Positions 1 to 11,903 of a stretch of 64,000 nucleotides of DNA are shown one piece after another; the stretch's first letter is position 1; every line of letters starts with the position of its first letter. The notes under the pieces are model-generated. The model was not told the origin of the DNA, ran no database searches, and saw only the letters and a program-made list of their open reading frames with translations. Where the stretch lies: NCBI RefSeq assembly GCF_003144245.1, contig NW_020289980.1, positions 62,001 to 126,000 on the forward strand. The letters run 5' to 3'. The position numbers and the translations under genes were made by a program. Source of the stretch: Jaminaea rosea. Its lineage: Eukaryota; Basidiomycota; Exobasidiomycetes; Microstromatales.

Positions 1-1213
1 CGTCAGAGTATGAGGAGCTGGAACGCCGCCCATTCTTGTGCTTTTTCGCCTTCTTGTGCGCCTGCGTCTGCTGCTGTGAGCTGGACCTCTTCTCACATTC
101 CGGGCAAGTGGGTACCCTCCTCTCCATGATGTCCCGCTCAATCTTGCGCCCTTCACACTTGAATGCGCACGTCACGCAGGAAGCCGTTGCGAAGCTGCCG
201 TGGCATGCTAGTACTCTCGTAATGCCGGCGAGGGACTCGAGCGTGTCGATGTTCTGTGTGTAGTTTCGCAGGAGGAGACGGCGCGTTTCGAGGAGACGGA
301 TGAATTTGTGGGAAGGGGATGGAGTGAAGTTGGATGGGTAGATTTCTGCTGCGAACGAGTAGAAGAGGGAGGGGCTGTACAGGAAGAGTTCCTAGCGGGC
401 GAGGGGAGGGGGAAAGGGGAGGAACGTTCAGAGGGGAACTAGTCTTGTGCACGGAGTGGCTGCACGCCTGCTCACCTTGTCAAACATATCCTGAGGGTCA
501 TCTAGATCGTACTGCCCGGACTCTTGAAGTCTAGCATATATGCCGTCTTTTGATCTGAAGTCGGGGATCCCACACGAGGTCGAGATGCCCGCGCCTGAGA
601 GGACGATGATCGACTCGGGCGGAGCGGTACGGAGGAGCTGTAAAGCGTCATCGACGGTGTTGTACTGCGGTAGCTTGGATCTCCGTTGCAGCAGTCGATC
701 AAGTGCGGCCTTGAGGATACCGAGGTGAACGCTCCTCGGCGTGTGAGCGGTGTCGCGCAGGCTCTTGGGAATGAGGATGCCTAGGGCTACTAGGAAGTGG
801 AGAATGGAGAAGTCTCGCCGTTCACTACCGTCCTCATCGATGGCGTGCGTCTTGAGGAAAGCCGTAAGTCCCTGCTGCTTGAGCTCCTTGACGAGTTGCT
901 CAACCGTGTTCTCGGGAAAGAGGGCATTGGCGCGTGTGACGAGAGCTTCGAGCTCAGGCTCGTCTTCGTCCTCTTCCTCTGCTTGGTCCTCTAGCATTTC
1001 CAGTCCTTCGGAGTCCAGGTCATCGAAGTCGATGCTATCCGTAGCAGCGGCGGCTGAGATGATGTCAATGCTGCTGCCCGCGGTACCATGGCCGTCATGT
1101 GGCCTGACTATGTGTGATGCTACCTCGTCGTCGAGTTGCGAGTGTTGGCTCTGCACCGCCTTCTTCTTCTCCTTCTCCTCGCCCTCCTGGCTACCGCCTC
1201 CTTCTGATGCCAT
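1..1213 (-). CDS. SIR2: Sir2-family NAD+-dependent histone deacetylase, 3' end outside window
   Basis: Sirtuin that removes acetyl groups from histone lysines using NAD+, normally acting in heterochromatin silencing. Exons on the minus strand are 1213-476 and 391-1, with an 84-nt intron at 392-475 whose acceptor (CTAG) is the one that keeps frame. The visible 376 residues have an acidic N-terminus, a helical region at about 95-150, the NAD-binding GAGIS motif at 207-211 followed by GIPDFRS, the YTQNIDTLE motif near 290-298, the catalytic His at 310, and the zinc cysteines C318/C321 and C342/C345. A Ser/Gln/Lys-rich stretch follows before the window ends, so the C-terminal Rossmann part is missing. 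The N-terminal extension fits the nuclear Sir2/Hst1 group better than mitochondrial sirtuins. Start ATG at 1213 is the first in the frame. Confidence 0.93.
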
Positions 1214-1870
1214 GAATGACGATGCTAAAGGGCGATGACGTCTGGGTGCTTCCTGGGAAACGATCTAATGGGCTTGAAAATGGCAAACGTCAAGGAGCAG
1301 CAGCTTGCGCGAGCAAGCAGATGCTCGTCCTCGTCTTGCTTTTGCCGCTGCTCCCCGTTCTGCGTCTGCGTCTGCGTCTGGTGCCTCCACCACGCCCGCA
1401 CGAGTGCACATCGGCCTCGTCCTCCGCCGCCGCCGCCGCCTGGCTGCGCCCACGGGCTGATCTTTTCCAGGTGAATTCTCGCCCTCTGCAGCAGCCCAAG
1501 TTGGCCCCTCGTTAGACGTGAGCGGGGAAAGAAATGCAGAGTGGACCCAAGGTCATCCATCCAGTCATTCATCGGACGAAGTCAACGCGGACGACAATCG
1601 ATTTTCTGGCCGCGAGCGCGACAATCGCGCAGCAAGAGACCCTTGGCCATCTCACCTCATCTCATCTCATCTCATCAACCCTCCGTTTGTTTTATCCTAT
1701 CATCCATCTCACTTGCGCCCTCCTCCTCGTGTTGTCTCGCCTCGTCCTGAAAACGTCCCGGTCTCAGATGGACAACATTGCGTCACATCACACCATCTCC
1801 CTCTCCTGCTACTAGATCTTCCTCCACCAGAGAAGACAAGCCGCCGCTGCCATTGTCGACTACGACGACA
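1214..1870. other. Divergent promoter region, SIR2 / Zn2Cys6 factor
   Basis: This stretch separates two divergently transcribed regulators and holds no convincing coding region. It contains simple-sequence tracts: GTCTGC hexamers near 1360-1380, a CCG run near 1424-1440, and a CTCAT pentamer repeat near 1650-1675. The right half is pyrimidine-rich, as expected of a fungal 5' leader. Confidence 0.6.
1768..1815 (+). promoter_or_regulatory. Candidate upstream ORF in the Zn2Cys6 factor leader
   Basis: A 15-codon ATG-to-TAG reading frame lies 55 nt before the chosen main start at 1871 and in another frame. If transcription starts upstream of it, it could reduce translation of the regulator. The 5' end of the transcript is not visible, so this is only a candidate. 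Confidence 0.3.
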
Positions 1871-4800
1871 ATGATGCAGCAGCAGGCTGGAAGATCGTCA
1901 GGGCCCTTTACTGGGCATGGCCACCAGTACCAGCATCAGCATCAGCATCAACAACAGCCGCGATACGGAGAGACGTCTATCAGTGGTGCAGGAGCCTATC
2001 AGGGCAGCTCGGCCAAGTCATCGCCTGATCATTCGCGAGGAGGCGACGATTCCCTCGATGAGCCTGGCAAGAAGCGACAGAGAATACAGCAGGCGTGCAA
2101 GAGCTGCGGACTCAAGCGTGTCAAGGTGAGCAAGGCTGACACCAAGAGTGGAAACATCTCGTGGAATCCAGACTGACACGCTTCTCTCCTCCTCCCCACG
2201 CCCGCAGTGCGACGGGCAACTACCCTGCATCACCTGCGTCCGTACCGGAGAGCACTGCGAATATGGCCAACCAAAGAAGCGTGGACCACCGAAGGGCTCC
2301 ACAAGAGGTCCCAACAAGAATGCCAATTCCAGGCAAAGGCCAGAGGATGGAACGACTGGGCACGATATCGCAGCGCCGCCGCCGCCTTCTATGTCGTCGA
2401 ACAATCCCAACTCGCCGCGATCGAGAACCACAACTGGCGGCTCGAGCATGCAGCATGCTGGCCCACCGCCTCCGCCGCTTCCCTTTGGATTCCCCTCCAA
2501 CCAACCACAGCCACACTCGTACCCACCATTCGCAGCCCAGCCTCCGCAGCCTCCGCAGCAAGATCTACGCAGCAACATGAATGCAGCAGGCCCCTTCCCA
2601 GTCCACAATCCCAACGCATACCCACCTTCATACCCGCCCCTTCAGCAGTACGGCAATGGCTATCCACCGCCCTCACCGCGTCAGCTGCTCCCTCCGGCTC
2701 CTCCGCCCCCGCCTCTGCTGCCAATGCCGCCCGTGCCGCCCCAACAACAGCAAGGCGCCTCCTCGCCTTTCCCTCCCCCGCCATCTGCAGCCAGACATAT
2801 GCCAAGCGGGTCGCTACCCCCCGTCGACCTGCAGAGAGGGTCCTTCATGGCTATTCCGGACGTCTCTGGTGGTCCAACACGGCCGCGTTTCCGTGGTGGG
2901 ACGTCGGGGATACTTGACTTTGGGCGACAGCGCTCGCACAACATCCTCGACTCGCCTTCGGGTCTCGACTCCGGTGGGCCCTACTCCGGCTCGACATCGC
3001 CTTCCTCCTTTGCGCTGAGCGTCCGACCAGGCATGGCAGGAAGCGGCGCCGGCGGCGGCGAGCAACCTCCTCGCGGCATCATTTCGCGAACGGCATCTCA
3101 CGCACGCGCTCTCAGTCGTAGACCGTCAGAAGCAATCGCCCAATCACTTCTCGACAAGAATAGCGAGTCGACCCGCCTGCTCCGCTATCCTGAAGTGCCA
3201 GACGCCGTCGAAGCGACCATCTGGTCCATCTGGTGGCAGATCATCTCCTGTCACTGGCCGCTACTCCTTCGCGAGTCATTACCCCTCTTCAATGGCCAGC
3301 CACGCGTTGACAAGGAGCGCCATCCGCTCCTCTACAACGCTGCAATGGCCCTCGCCTCCAAGATTTGGGACGCCGAACGCGATGGCCCACTTCCATCCAT
3401 CCCGGACGATGCAGGCGGCCTGCTGACAGTCGAGAAGCTCACGGACCTCTATGCGCTGCGCACGCGACATTGGCTGTTGCGCGCGGACAACGAGTCTACG
3501 GTGGAAGCTGCCCAAGCAATGGTGCTCATGTCGCTACGAGAGAACGGCGATGGTCGATCAAGCAGCAGTGCTCAATACGCCATGTCCGCCTGTCGCGTCG
3601 CCCTCGACATAGGCCTTCATCGTGACCTACGTTCGCGCGGCCTCCCCGCCGATGAGTGGCAAGCGCGTCTGCGCCTCTGGTGGTGCATCTACATCCTCGA
3701 CAAGACCAACTCGGCCATGCTTGGTCGTCCCTGCGTGCTGCGCTTCGCAGAGTCGGACGCGCCCTTCTTCGACGTCGACGGGCCAGAGGAATTTGTACCC
3801 TGGATCTCGGCCTCCAACTCGCCCGCAGCGCAATGCCTCTCTGGTCAGCCCGGTCGCTGTCTTTCCCATCTCCTGGCAGGCAGCACCCTCGCGACGGTCT
3901 GCGAGGAGATCTTCGCACAGTACAACGTCGTCCGACCAGGGTACGAACGCGGTGCTGGCCTTCTGTCAGGGCAGGGGCAACAGCAGGCCGCATCGTGGGA
4001 AGTCACCCTCGCAGCCCTCCACGCCCGCCTTGAAGAATGGCAACGCTCCCTCCCCTCTCATCTGCGCGTGGTAGGGGATCGCCCAGTCTTCCAGCACGTC
4101 CTAGTCCAGCAGATGTGGTTCCACGCCATCCGCGTCCTCGCCTACAGGCCACACATGCTCAAGCAACCTTCCCCCAAGTCAGGGCTGCCCAACCCGCACG
4201 GCGCTTGCACGGAGAGTGCGAGTGAGATTGCGCGCTTGATCTCGTTGTACAAGTCGCAGCACGGTTTCAAGAAGTTGAGCACCACGATCATCTATTGCGT
4301 CTTTACTGCTGCGACTATCCTATTGGGGAATACGACGAGTAAGGAGGTGGAGCAGGCTCAGGCTGCTAAGATGCGGTTGAAGGAGCTGATTGATCATCTC
4401 GGGGTGATGAGCGGGACGTGGACTAGTGCGAGGCTGCAGTTGACTATTTTGAGGCACTTGGGGGAGTGTCTGGAGGCGGATCTGCAGGGCACGGGGCTGG
4501 AGAGGGTGAGCGAGGGGCAGCAGCACCAGCAGCAGCAGCAGCAACATCAGGCGATGTCTCAAGAGCAGGCTGGTAGCGGTGGTATGCCTGGCGGCATCAT
4601 GTCTGCCATGGACTTTAGCAGCGGGGTAGGAGGCAGCGGGAGCAGCAACAACAACATCGACGGCTTCGCAGCATCAACGACAAACAACCCAAACATACCC
4701 AATTACCTCCCATCTGTCGACCAGAATGCCGTTGGTGGCGGTCCGCTCAACAGTGGTCCGGGACCCTTCATCAACGGCGGCGCTGGGCCCACAGACCTTT

Positions 4801-5060
4801 CCTCCGTATCCCTCCTGGCCGACATAGCCAACGACGTCAGTGCGGCGCGTTCCGTCCTTCCCGAGCAGCAGCTCTTCGAGATCAACGACGCCAACTATTG
4901 GTCTCAGATGCCGCTGAGCTCGGAGAATGGCGAAGCGTGGGCCATGTTCACGCAGCGCTACCTGGACTCCTTGAATTCAGCTACGACGGCTGCTGCGAGT
5001 GCTGGAGCGGTCGTTGGCGGGGGAAGAGGGGTGCAGCAGCAGGGCCAGCCCCAGAGGTGA
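1871..5060 (+). CDS. Zn2Cys6 fungal-specific transcription factor
   Basis: Sequence-specific transcription factor of the Gal4-like zinc-cluster class. Exons 1871-2125 and 2208-5060 join in phase 0 inside the zinc cluster and give 1035 residues. The cluster runs from C76 with spacing C-x2-C-x6-C-x5-C-x2-C-x6-C and is followed by a basic KKRGPPKGS linker. A Pro/Gln/Ser-rich linker leads to the fungal_trans regulatory domain at about residues 440-830, with the typical stretch LRLWWCIYILDKTNSAMLGRP. The C-terminus has a Gln/His run and Asn/Gly-rich sequence. The domain pattern resembles XlnR/Xyr1- or Rgt1-like regulators, but the regulated pathway cannot be read from the sequence. ATG 1871 is the first ATG in the frame; a second follows at once. 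Confidence 0.9.
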
Positions 5061-5745
5061 CACCGCTGGGAGGAGAAGTGACTCAAGAAGATATAGACCC
5101 ATCAACACAAGCTCATGTATCCTCTATTTTGTAGCTCGCACTTTGCACAACGATGCGCACGATGAAAGATTTCTTCGCAGCAGCACCAGCAGTCGGCTGG
5201 CGGCGGCGTCGCGGTCCCCCCTCGTGCTCGCAATTTCGGTCCCTCGACTGTCGTTCTGGCCGCCCAAACCCAATCAGATAGGCGGCCCTTGACTGCCTTG
5301 TGCCGTGGGTGGCGCGCGGGCGACGGTCCCTCCGCCCGGTTGAGCCTCAGTTGCCACTGACAGGCGTGGCGTGGATCGGGGCGGGGCGGACAAAGGGCTT
5401 GAAAGTGGTGGCCGCCAAGCCTGGAAGTCAAACAGGGCAGGGCAGAGCAGGCCGAGGCTGAGGTTAGGCTCGCCCTCTCTCTCTCTCTCTCTCATTGGCA
5501 TCCGCCCCACACCTTCGTTCATTCTTTGAACCTCGTTTCATCCTCATCAGGCAGCAAAGGTACACACACACACTCATTCGACACATCGTCATTCGATACC
5601 GTCATAGCCTCACTCCTATCATCTAGCCCAGCGCAACAGCATCTGCTCGCCGGCAACCATTGCGTCGCCACTCCTGCTGCGATCGCGGCTGACGACCGCC
5701 GCTGCTGCATTCGGTCTTGGCCCCACCTCCTCCTCGCTCCCCAAG
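5061..5745 (+). promoter_or_regulatory. Intergenic: 3' end of Zn2Cys6 factor, promoter of AMID-like gene
   Basis: No convincing ORF. A (CT)9 tract at 5475-5492 followed by pyrimidine-rich sequence probably marks the promoter or transcription start region of the gene at 5746. Confidence 0.5.
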
Positions 5746-8045
5746 ATGGCCTCCCACCTCGACGTAGGTGAAGGGAGCAGTCGAGGTGTCACAGCAGCTG
5801 CTGCCTCTGCTAGCATCTCTCTGGGCGGCAGGAGGAAGAAGTCGTCTTCCACGACGATGTCGCCTCCCCGCCAGCCACGCGACTATCATGGCGTCGAGAA
5901 CTCCTCCACCAAGAACGTCGTTGTCCTCGGGGGAAGCTACGGCGGTATGCATGCCGCTTCAGTCCTCGCACAGAAGCTTCCACCATCACATCGCGTTATC
6001 CTTATCGAGAGGAATAGCCACTTTAATCGTGAGTTCGCTGCAAAACCCTTCAGGGCTCTCGCTCAATGTATGTATGCTCACTCATCCCCTCTCCTGCCAT
6101 TGCAGACCTCTACGTCTTCCCGCGCTTCTCTGTTCTGCAAGGACACGAACACAAAGCCTTTATCCCTTATTCGTCCATCTTTGGTTCAGCGCCAAAGCGT
6201 CGTCGTCGTGAGGATAAGGCGAGGGGCACAGCGCCACCACCACAACCCCCGGCGAGCTCTGCTCCTCGCAGCGGGGGAAGCGTGCTAGAGATGGGTTCAG
6301 GGAGTGGAGATGCTCTTGCCCCACAAGCGGAGGCTCCCTCATCGTCTTCATCATCTCTGTCTCGCGGGAGAGGAAGCGGCTCATCGAGCTCAGACGACGA
6401 GAATCGCAGTAGCCGTAGCAACAGCAGTCGTGGCGGGGACTCCCTCTTCGACCACGATACGGTCAACAGCGATGTCACAACAGGCTCTGCTCCTTCCTCC
6501 TCGGGCGACCACTCATCGGCACGTGATCCGGCTCACGACGCTGGGAACAAGGCGATGGAGCAGGGCATCCTCGAGGACGCGCAGGTGTTGGCGCATGACG
6601 AGGAGAAGATGGGTAGGCCGGAAATCAGGGTTGAGCGGCTGGGAGAGGATGTCAAGGAGGGCTTGACCCTAAGCGAACAAGCGCCAGCAGAGGATGGAGC
6701 AGCTTCCTCCGCGGACGGCGGCTTTGAGGACGCAGAGCCGCACGTCGTGCTTCAGGCTACGGTCACCAGCATCACCGACTCTCACGTCATCGTTACTCCT
6801 ACCTCGCCTTCCTCCGGCCAAGGCTCAGAAGGATCGCAATCTCGTCGCAATCTCTGGAGCATCGACTCCCTTTCCATCCCTTACACTCACCTCATCTACG
6901 CGCTCGGCTCGCACCTGCCTGATCCGCTGCGCACCACGTCGGCCTCGCGCACGAAGAAGGAAGGTGTCTCGTGGATGCGTCATACGCAAGAGCAGATACG
7001 AGATGCACAGCGTGTCGTGCTGGTTGGAGGCGGGGCGCTGGGAGTCGAATATGCGACGGACATCAAGAGCGTATACCCGGAGAAGGACGTGACGCTCATC
7101 CACTCACGGCAGAGATTGCTCCCCAACTTCGACGAGCGCATTCACGAAGTGGCCAAGGCACGACTCGAAGAGCTCGGCGTCAAGCTCGTCCTTGGCGAAC
7201 GACTCGCCCTCACCGAAGGTTGTCCTAAAGGCTCCACAACTGCCCCTCTGGCCGAGGACGAGGTCGACGGTGACGTACACCCGATCCGCCAGCCGAGCGA
7301 CGCCCACCACCAAGGCTGGAAACGTGTCCGTACAACTGGCGGACGTGAGTTGCTTTGCGACCTCCTAATGCTCTGCACCGGTCAACAGCCAAACAGCTCC
7401 CTCCTCGCCTCCTTGTCCCCCACTTCCGTCGATCCGCACACACGCCTCATCCGAGTCCATCGAACACTTCAGGTCGCCCTTCCTCCTCCCGATCAGGCCG
7501 CTCCGGGTCCATTCGACGCTACACCACCTTGTGGAGATTGCGACTGTTTCCTGGACAAGAAGGCTGCAGGTGGCGACTTGGATGAGAGGCAGGAAGGACA
7601 CCTCGATGAGCATGGGATGGAGGGGGAGGAGAGGCCGGCAGAGAAATTGGGCCGTATCCCCAATGTGTACGCCATTGGCGACGTGGCTGATGCCTTTGGG
7701 TCTTTGAATGCCGGCTACCAAGCATGGGGCATGGCGGACGTAGCTGCGGAGAACATCATTCGGGACATAGGCGTGCGGGGCGCCAGCGTCAACCCCGAGG
7801 ACAGCGCACCGTCGTCGCCCAGCACGGCGATCACTCCCGCCGAGCTAGTCCATTTCTCTCCTGCGCCCAATATGCTCAAGCTCTCCCTCGGCTTGGGGCA
7901 GATGGTCTTCCAAGGCGGACCGGTCAAGGGCGAAGACGGCGTCGAGAGACCAGAGGTCAGCGTTAAGGATGATCCGGCCGATTTGGGAGTCGAAGGCGTG
8001 TGGACTTTCATGGCTAACATGAGTGTGGAGGACTTGTATCTTTAG
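5746..8045 (+). CDS. AMID/FSP1-like FAD-dependent NAD(P)H oxidoreductase with large insertion
   Basis: Flavoprotein of the pyridine nucleotide-disulfide oxidoreductase class, closest to AIFM2/AMID/FSP1-type enzymes that pass electrons from NAD(P)H to quinones. Exons 5746-6028 and 6106-8045 join in phase 1 (split His codon) to give 740 residues. The FAD dinucleotide-binding motif VVVLGGSYGGMHAA is near residues 58-71, the second Rossmann motif VVLVGGGALGVEYA follows mid-protein, and the C-terminal flavin motif NVYAIGDVAD is near residue 620. The family is usually 370-450 residues. The excess is mostly a Ser/Gly/acidic insertion at about 126-304, between the FAD motif and the rest of the first domain. 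No clear signal peptide. Substrate and location are inferred only from the family. Confidence 0.87.
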
Positions 8046-8462
8046 CCGAGACGATGATGCGCATCGTGTTGAGGCGACTGAACTCGCAATGTGTGTTCAT
8101 TCATCCAAATCGTCACGTCAATGCATTTCTGCTTGCGCCAGGCTTGTCATGTGGTATTGAGGAGGGAACCTTGAGTCATATTCGGACGCGCCTTCGGACA
8201 TTTCTGGGTCTTCTCTCCCAGTTGCCGTGATGGCCGACGTGCCGGATAGGCGGCTCGAGTGGCGGCGGACCGACGCCAGTCATGTGCCGATTTCTCACCT
8301 TCAATATGCAACTGGCGCTTAGCTCCGTGCCTCGCGTTGTAGGAGTGACACCCGTCTACCTCAATTTATCTTCGTCTCTCTTCCATCTCATCCATCTCTA
8401 CTGCAGAGAAGGCGCGCAAATTGCCCTTCCTTACCGCTGATCAGCACGGTATAGCGGCCACA
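8046..8462 (+). promoter_or_regulatory. Intergenic: AMID-like 3' end, MFS promoter
   Basis: About 420 bp without a coding region. The right end is rich in TCTC/CATC pyrimidine tracts typical of the leaders in this window. No specific binding site recognised. Confidence 0.45.
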
Positions 8463-10537
8463 ATGAGCTCGTCAGCCGCAGGGGCTAGTCTGCGCCCACA
8501 AGACGAGAGACATCGCCGCTCCTCAGCCCCTTCACCTTCTACAGCGCCGGGTAGCATGACGGAGGTTGAGCACGGAGCGAAAGGTGGACAGGAGGACAAT
8601 GGCCCATCTTTAGCCAAGCGGCTCGAGGAGGGCCGCAGCACTGGTTCAGGAAATAGGTCGAGGGCCGGCAGCCCGTCTTCATCCTCACAAGACGTACCCT
8701 CGACATCATCCCCACCGACGCCGCCGTCCCAATCATCAGAGAAACAACCCCGCCAAGACCCGAATCTAGTCGACTGGCATGGATCTGACGATCCGGAGAA
8801 TCCCAAGAACTGGTCTCCAGCGAAAAAGTGGCTCACCATGGTAATTATCTCTACCTGCTCCTTCTGCGTCACTCTCAACTCGAGTATCGTCACCTCTACT
8901 TTCGACTACATCTCTACCGACTTCGGCATATCGAGGGAAGTGGCCATCTTGGGATTGAGCCTGTTCGTCGCCGGTTTGGGTCTGGGACCGTTGCTATTGG
9001 GACCGGCGAGTGAGGTGTTCGGCAGGAAGCCCATCTACATTGTGGCCCTGACGAGCTTTTGGCTCTTTCAATTTCCGGTGGCGTTTGCGAACAAGTGAGT
9101 GAGAGTGAAGGCACCCGCGCTATCGTATTGACGCCCCTTCATTACTGACTGGAGCACACCTTTCATGTGCACGACTCTCGCCCGCAGCGCGCCCGTCTTC
9201 ATGATCTTCCGCTTCCTCTGCGGCCTGACGGGATCCGCCTTTCTCTCCGTCAGTGGTGGAACAGTAGGTGAGTCTGACCACGCTTTGCGACCCTCTGGTC
9301 ACTTTCCTGATCCATCTGTCATCTTGTCACGTCAGCGGACCTCTATTCTCCCAACGACCTCTTCACACCCATGTGCTTCTACTCCGCCTCGCCCTTCCTG
9401 GGGCCCTCTTTCGGGCCCCTGATCGGCAACTTCATCAGCACCTACACGCGCTGGAACTGGTGCTTCTGGACCACCATTATATGGACCTTCTGTCAGCTGT
9501 TGGCAGTCGCCTTCCTCTCACCGGAGACGTACGCGCCCAAGCTGCTCACGCTACGAGCGCGCAAGTTGAGGAAAGAAACGGGCAATGAGAAGCTGTACAG
9601 CCAACAGGAGCAGGCTGTCAAGGACATGGACTTCAAGCGGCAAATGGTCATGTTTATCACGAGGGTACCCATGCTACTCGCCTTGGAGCCTATGCTTCTG
9701 CTCCTCTGCATCTGGTCGGCGTTACTCCTAGGGATCCTGTACCTCCTCTTCGAGGCCTTCCCCATCGTCTTTGAGCAGCAGCATGGCTTCACGGCACCGC
9801 AGACTGGTCTAGCATTCCTGGGGCAGAGCGTTGGCATTGTCTTTGCTTATATGACCATTCCATATTGGTCCAAGGTGTATCGTCGCGCCGCGGCGAGGAA
9901 TGGCGGGCAGGCCCCTCCTGAGGCAAGGTTGCCGATGTGCATGGTGGGATCCTTCCTGACTCCAGTTGGTTTGTGAGTGTGCAGAGGCTCGATCGACGGG
10001 ACGAGTGCTAGTGCTGACTCGGCTATGCTCTTGACAGGTTCATCTTTGCCTTCACAAGCTACTCGCATGTTCACTGGATCGCGCCCATCATCGCGCTTGT
10101 CCCGTTTGGCGCTGGCGTGCTGTTCATCGTAAGCAGGACAATCTTTTCCCCCTCTGAAGACGACAAATCGCTGACTCTTGCTTGTGCTCCGCTTTTTATG
10201 TTCCTCTTCCTGCAGTATACCGGCGTCTTCACGGTGAGTCTCGGTTCACCGGAGCTCTCACAAGGGCCTGCTGACCTTGTTTCCTCCGTTCCTCCTTCGA
10301 CAGTACACCACAACTGCTTGGTTGCCCGTAGCGGCGAGCGCAATGAGTGCCAACTCGCTCCTTCGCAGTGCCTGGGCAGGCGCATTCCCCTTGTTCGCCA
10401 CGCAGATGTACAACGGCCTAGGCACCGTAGGGGCATCCGCGCTGTTGGCTGGAGTCAATGTCTTGATGATCCCGATACCTTTTGTCCTGTATCGCTATGG
10501 GCCGGCCATCAGGGCCAGGTCCAAGTACACGCTGTAG
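8463..10537 (+). CDS. MFS drug/polyamine:H+ antiporter (DHA1-like), six exons
   Basis: Twelve-helix major facilitator transporter expected in the plasma membrane, exporting drugs, polyamines or similar cations. Exons are 8463-9094, 9188-9267, 9336-9972, 10038-10128, 10216-10233 and 10304-10537, in frame across all junctions, giving 563 residues. About 130 hydrophilic residues precede the first helix. Family motifs: GPASEVFGRKPIYI after helix 2, PFLGPSFGPLIGNFI in the fourth/fifth helix region, and AASAMSANSLLRSAWAGAFPLF in the C-terminal half. Exon 5 is only 18 nt (YTGVFT), but without it the helix is too short against the family pattern, so it appears real. ATG 8463 is the first in frame. 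TPO/FLU1/QDR-like are all possible; the substrate is not readable. Confidence 0.9.
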
Positions 10538-10886
10538 ACTACCGAGATAGAGACGCAATGAAAAGCGTGCAATGGTGTCGCAATCCTTGGCCCAGAGCTT
10601 CCTTTCTCTGGCCCCCACTCATCCCTTTTGAGGGTGGCTTGTGCGTCGTCGTCTGGCTTGGTCTCAGATGCAACAACGGGCCGGCGATTGCTCCGCCCCT
10701 AGGCTGTTTCATGTCTTGATGACAAGCTAGCCTGGTCCCGATTCTCCGCTCCTCCTCCTATCTTACCTTACTGCCACCCAGCATCAACATCAGGACTCGT
10801 CGTCTTGGCTGCCACTTCAGCAACAGCATCGTCCCCTCCCCTCCAAGCGTCTTGCTCCCTCCCCGCGCGCACCCTAGCATCGTCGA
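10538..10886 (+). promoter_or_regulatory. Intergenic between MFS and AMMECR1 genes
   Basis: Same-direction spacer of 349 bp. The last 150 bp are C/T-rich, consistent with the AMMECR1 leader. No gene seen. Confidence 0.4.
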
Positions 10887-11903
10887 ATGGCTCCTCCCTC
10901 GTCATCCTCCACTGCCAAGTCGGCTGCACTCGATGAGCATTGCTACTACTGCTTTGAGGTGATCAATGCCTCACTCAAGCGAACAGGAAGCGATCTTGTT
11001 GTGCCCTTCGAGGATCAAGGAAGCGAGTAGTGAGTGCTGCCGCCACCGCCCGCCCCAAACACCGCTAACCAATGACCTCCTCCCACCGTCGCCGCCCTCT
11101 GCTACGGCAGTCCCCTCTTCATCACTTGGAACATCTATCCATCTTCAACATTGGGCAAGCTCGTCAAGAGTACTCCAAGATTGCGAGGCTGTATTGGGTG
11201 CTTTGAGCCTCTTCCCATCGTCGAAGGCCTAGCAGACTATGCCAAGACTAGGTGCGCAGGCGCGATGTATCGTCCACGCCAGAGCTTCTGCTGATGAGGG
11301 TCTTTTCATGTTCATTCGCAGCGCGTTCAAGGATCGCCGCTTCTCGCCCATCACGGAGTCGGAGCTGCCTCGACTAGAGTGCGGGTGAGCAATGCGAGTC
11401 GCCTGCTTGCCCTCGTCATCGACGCTGACCTGGCTGTATGCACCCTCTGCCGCAGAGTCTCCCTCCTCACCGACTTCGAGGAATGCCAGGACTACCTCGA
11501 CTGGGAGGTCGGCACACACGGCATCTACATCCACCTGCCCAACCCTCAACTAGCATCGCAGACCGACGGAGGCCTGGGTCTGGCAAACGACGGCACTCCT
11601 TCCTCCTCGTCTGCCTCCTCCTCAGGCTCCTCAACGCCCGCAGCTTCTGCTCCTCGCAAATGGCTCAGGAGCAGCGGCTCAGAGCGACCCTTCCTCACAG
11701 CCACCTATCTGCCCGATGTCATGCCTGCTCAAGGGTGGACCAAGGTAGAGGCAATCGACTCTGCGATTCGCAAGGCAGGGTGGGATGGTAGGATCACAGA
11801 GTCGACTAGGAAGAGCCTAAGGGTCAGGCGATACCAGAGCGCCAAGTGTACCAGGACGTACGATGAATGGATGGAATGGCGCAGCGGCGCCGAGCGGGCA
11901 TAG
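10887..11903 (+). CDS. AMMECR1 domain protein
   Basis: Conserved eukaryotic/archaeal protein of the AMMECR1 family, whose biochemical activity is still not established. Exons 10887-11029, 11111-11251, 11322-11384 and 11456-11903 join in frame to give 264 residues. The diagnostic RGCIGCFEPLP motif is near residues 75-85 and is followed by family blocks such as SAFKDRRFSPITESELPRL and VSLLTDFE. The C-terminal part (FLTATYLPDVMPAQGW, then a basic segment) also fits. A Ser/Gly/Pro-rich insertion of roughly 35 residues (near 165-200) separates the last two conserved blocks. The first exon starts at an ATG followed by MAPPSSSS and reaches the first domain block within about 15 residues, supporting the start. 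Confidence 0.93.
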
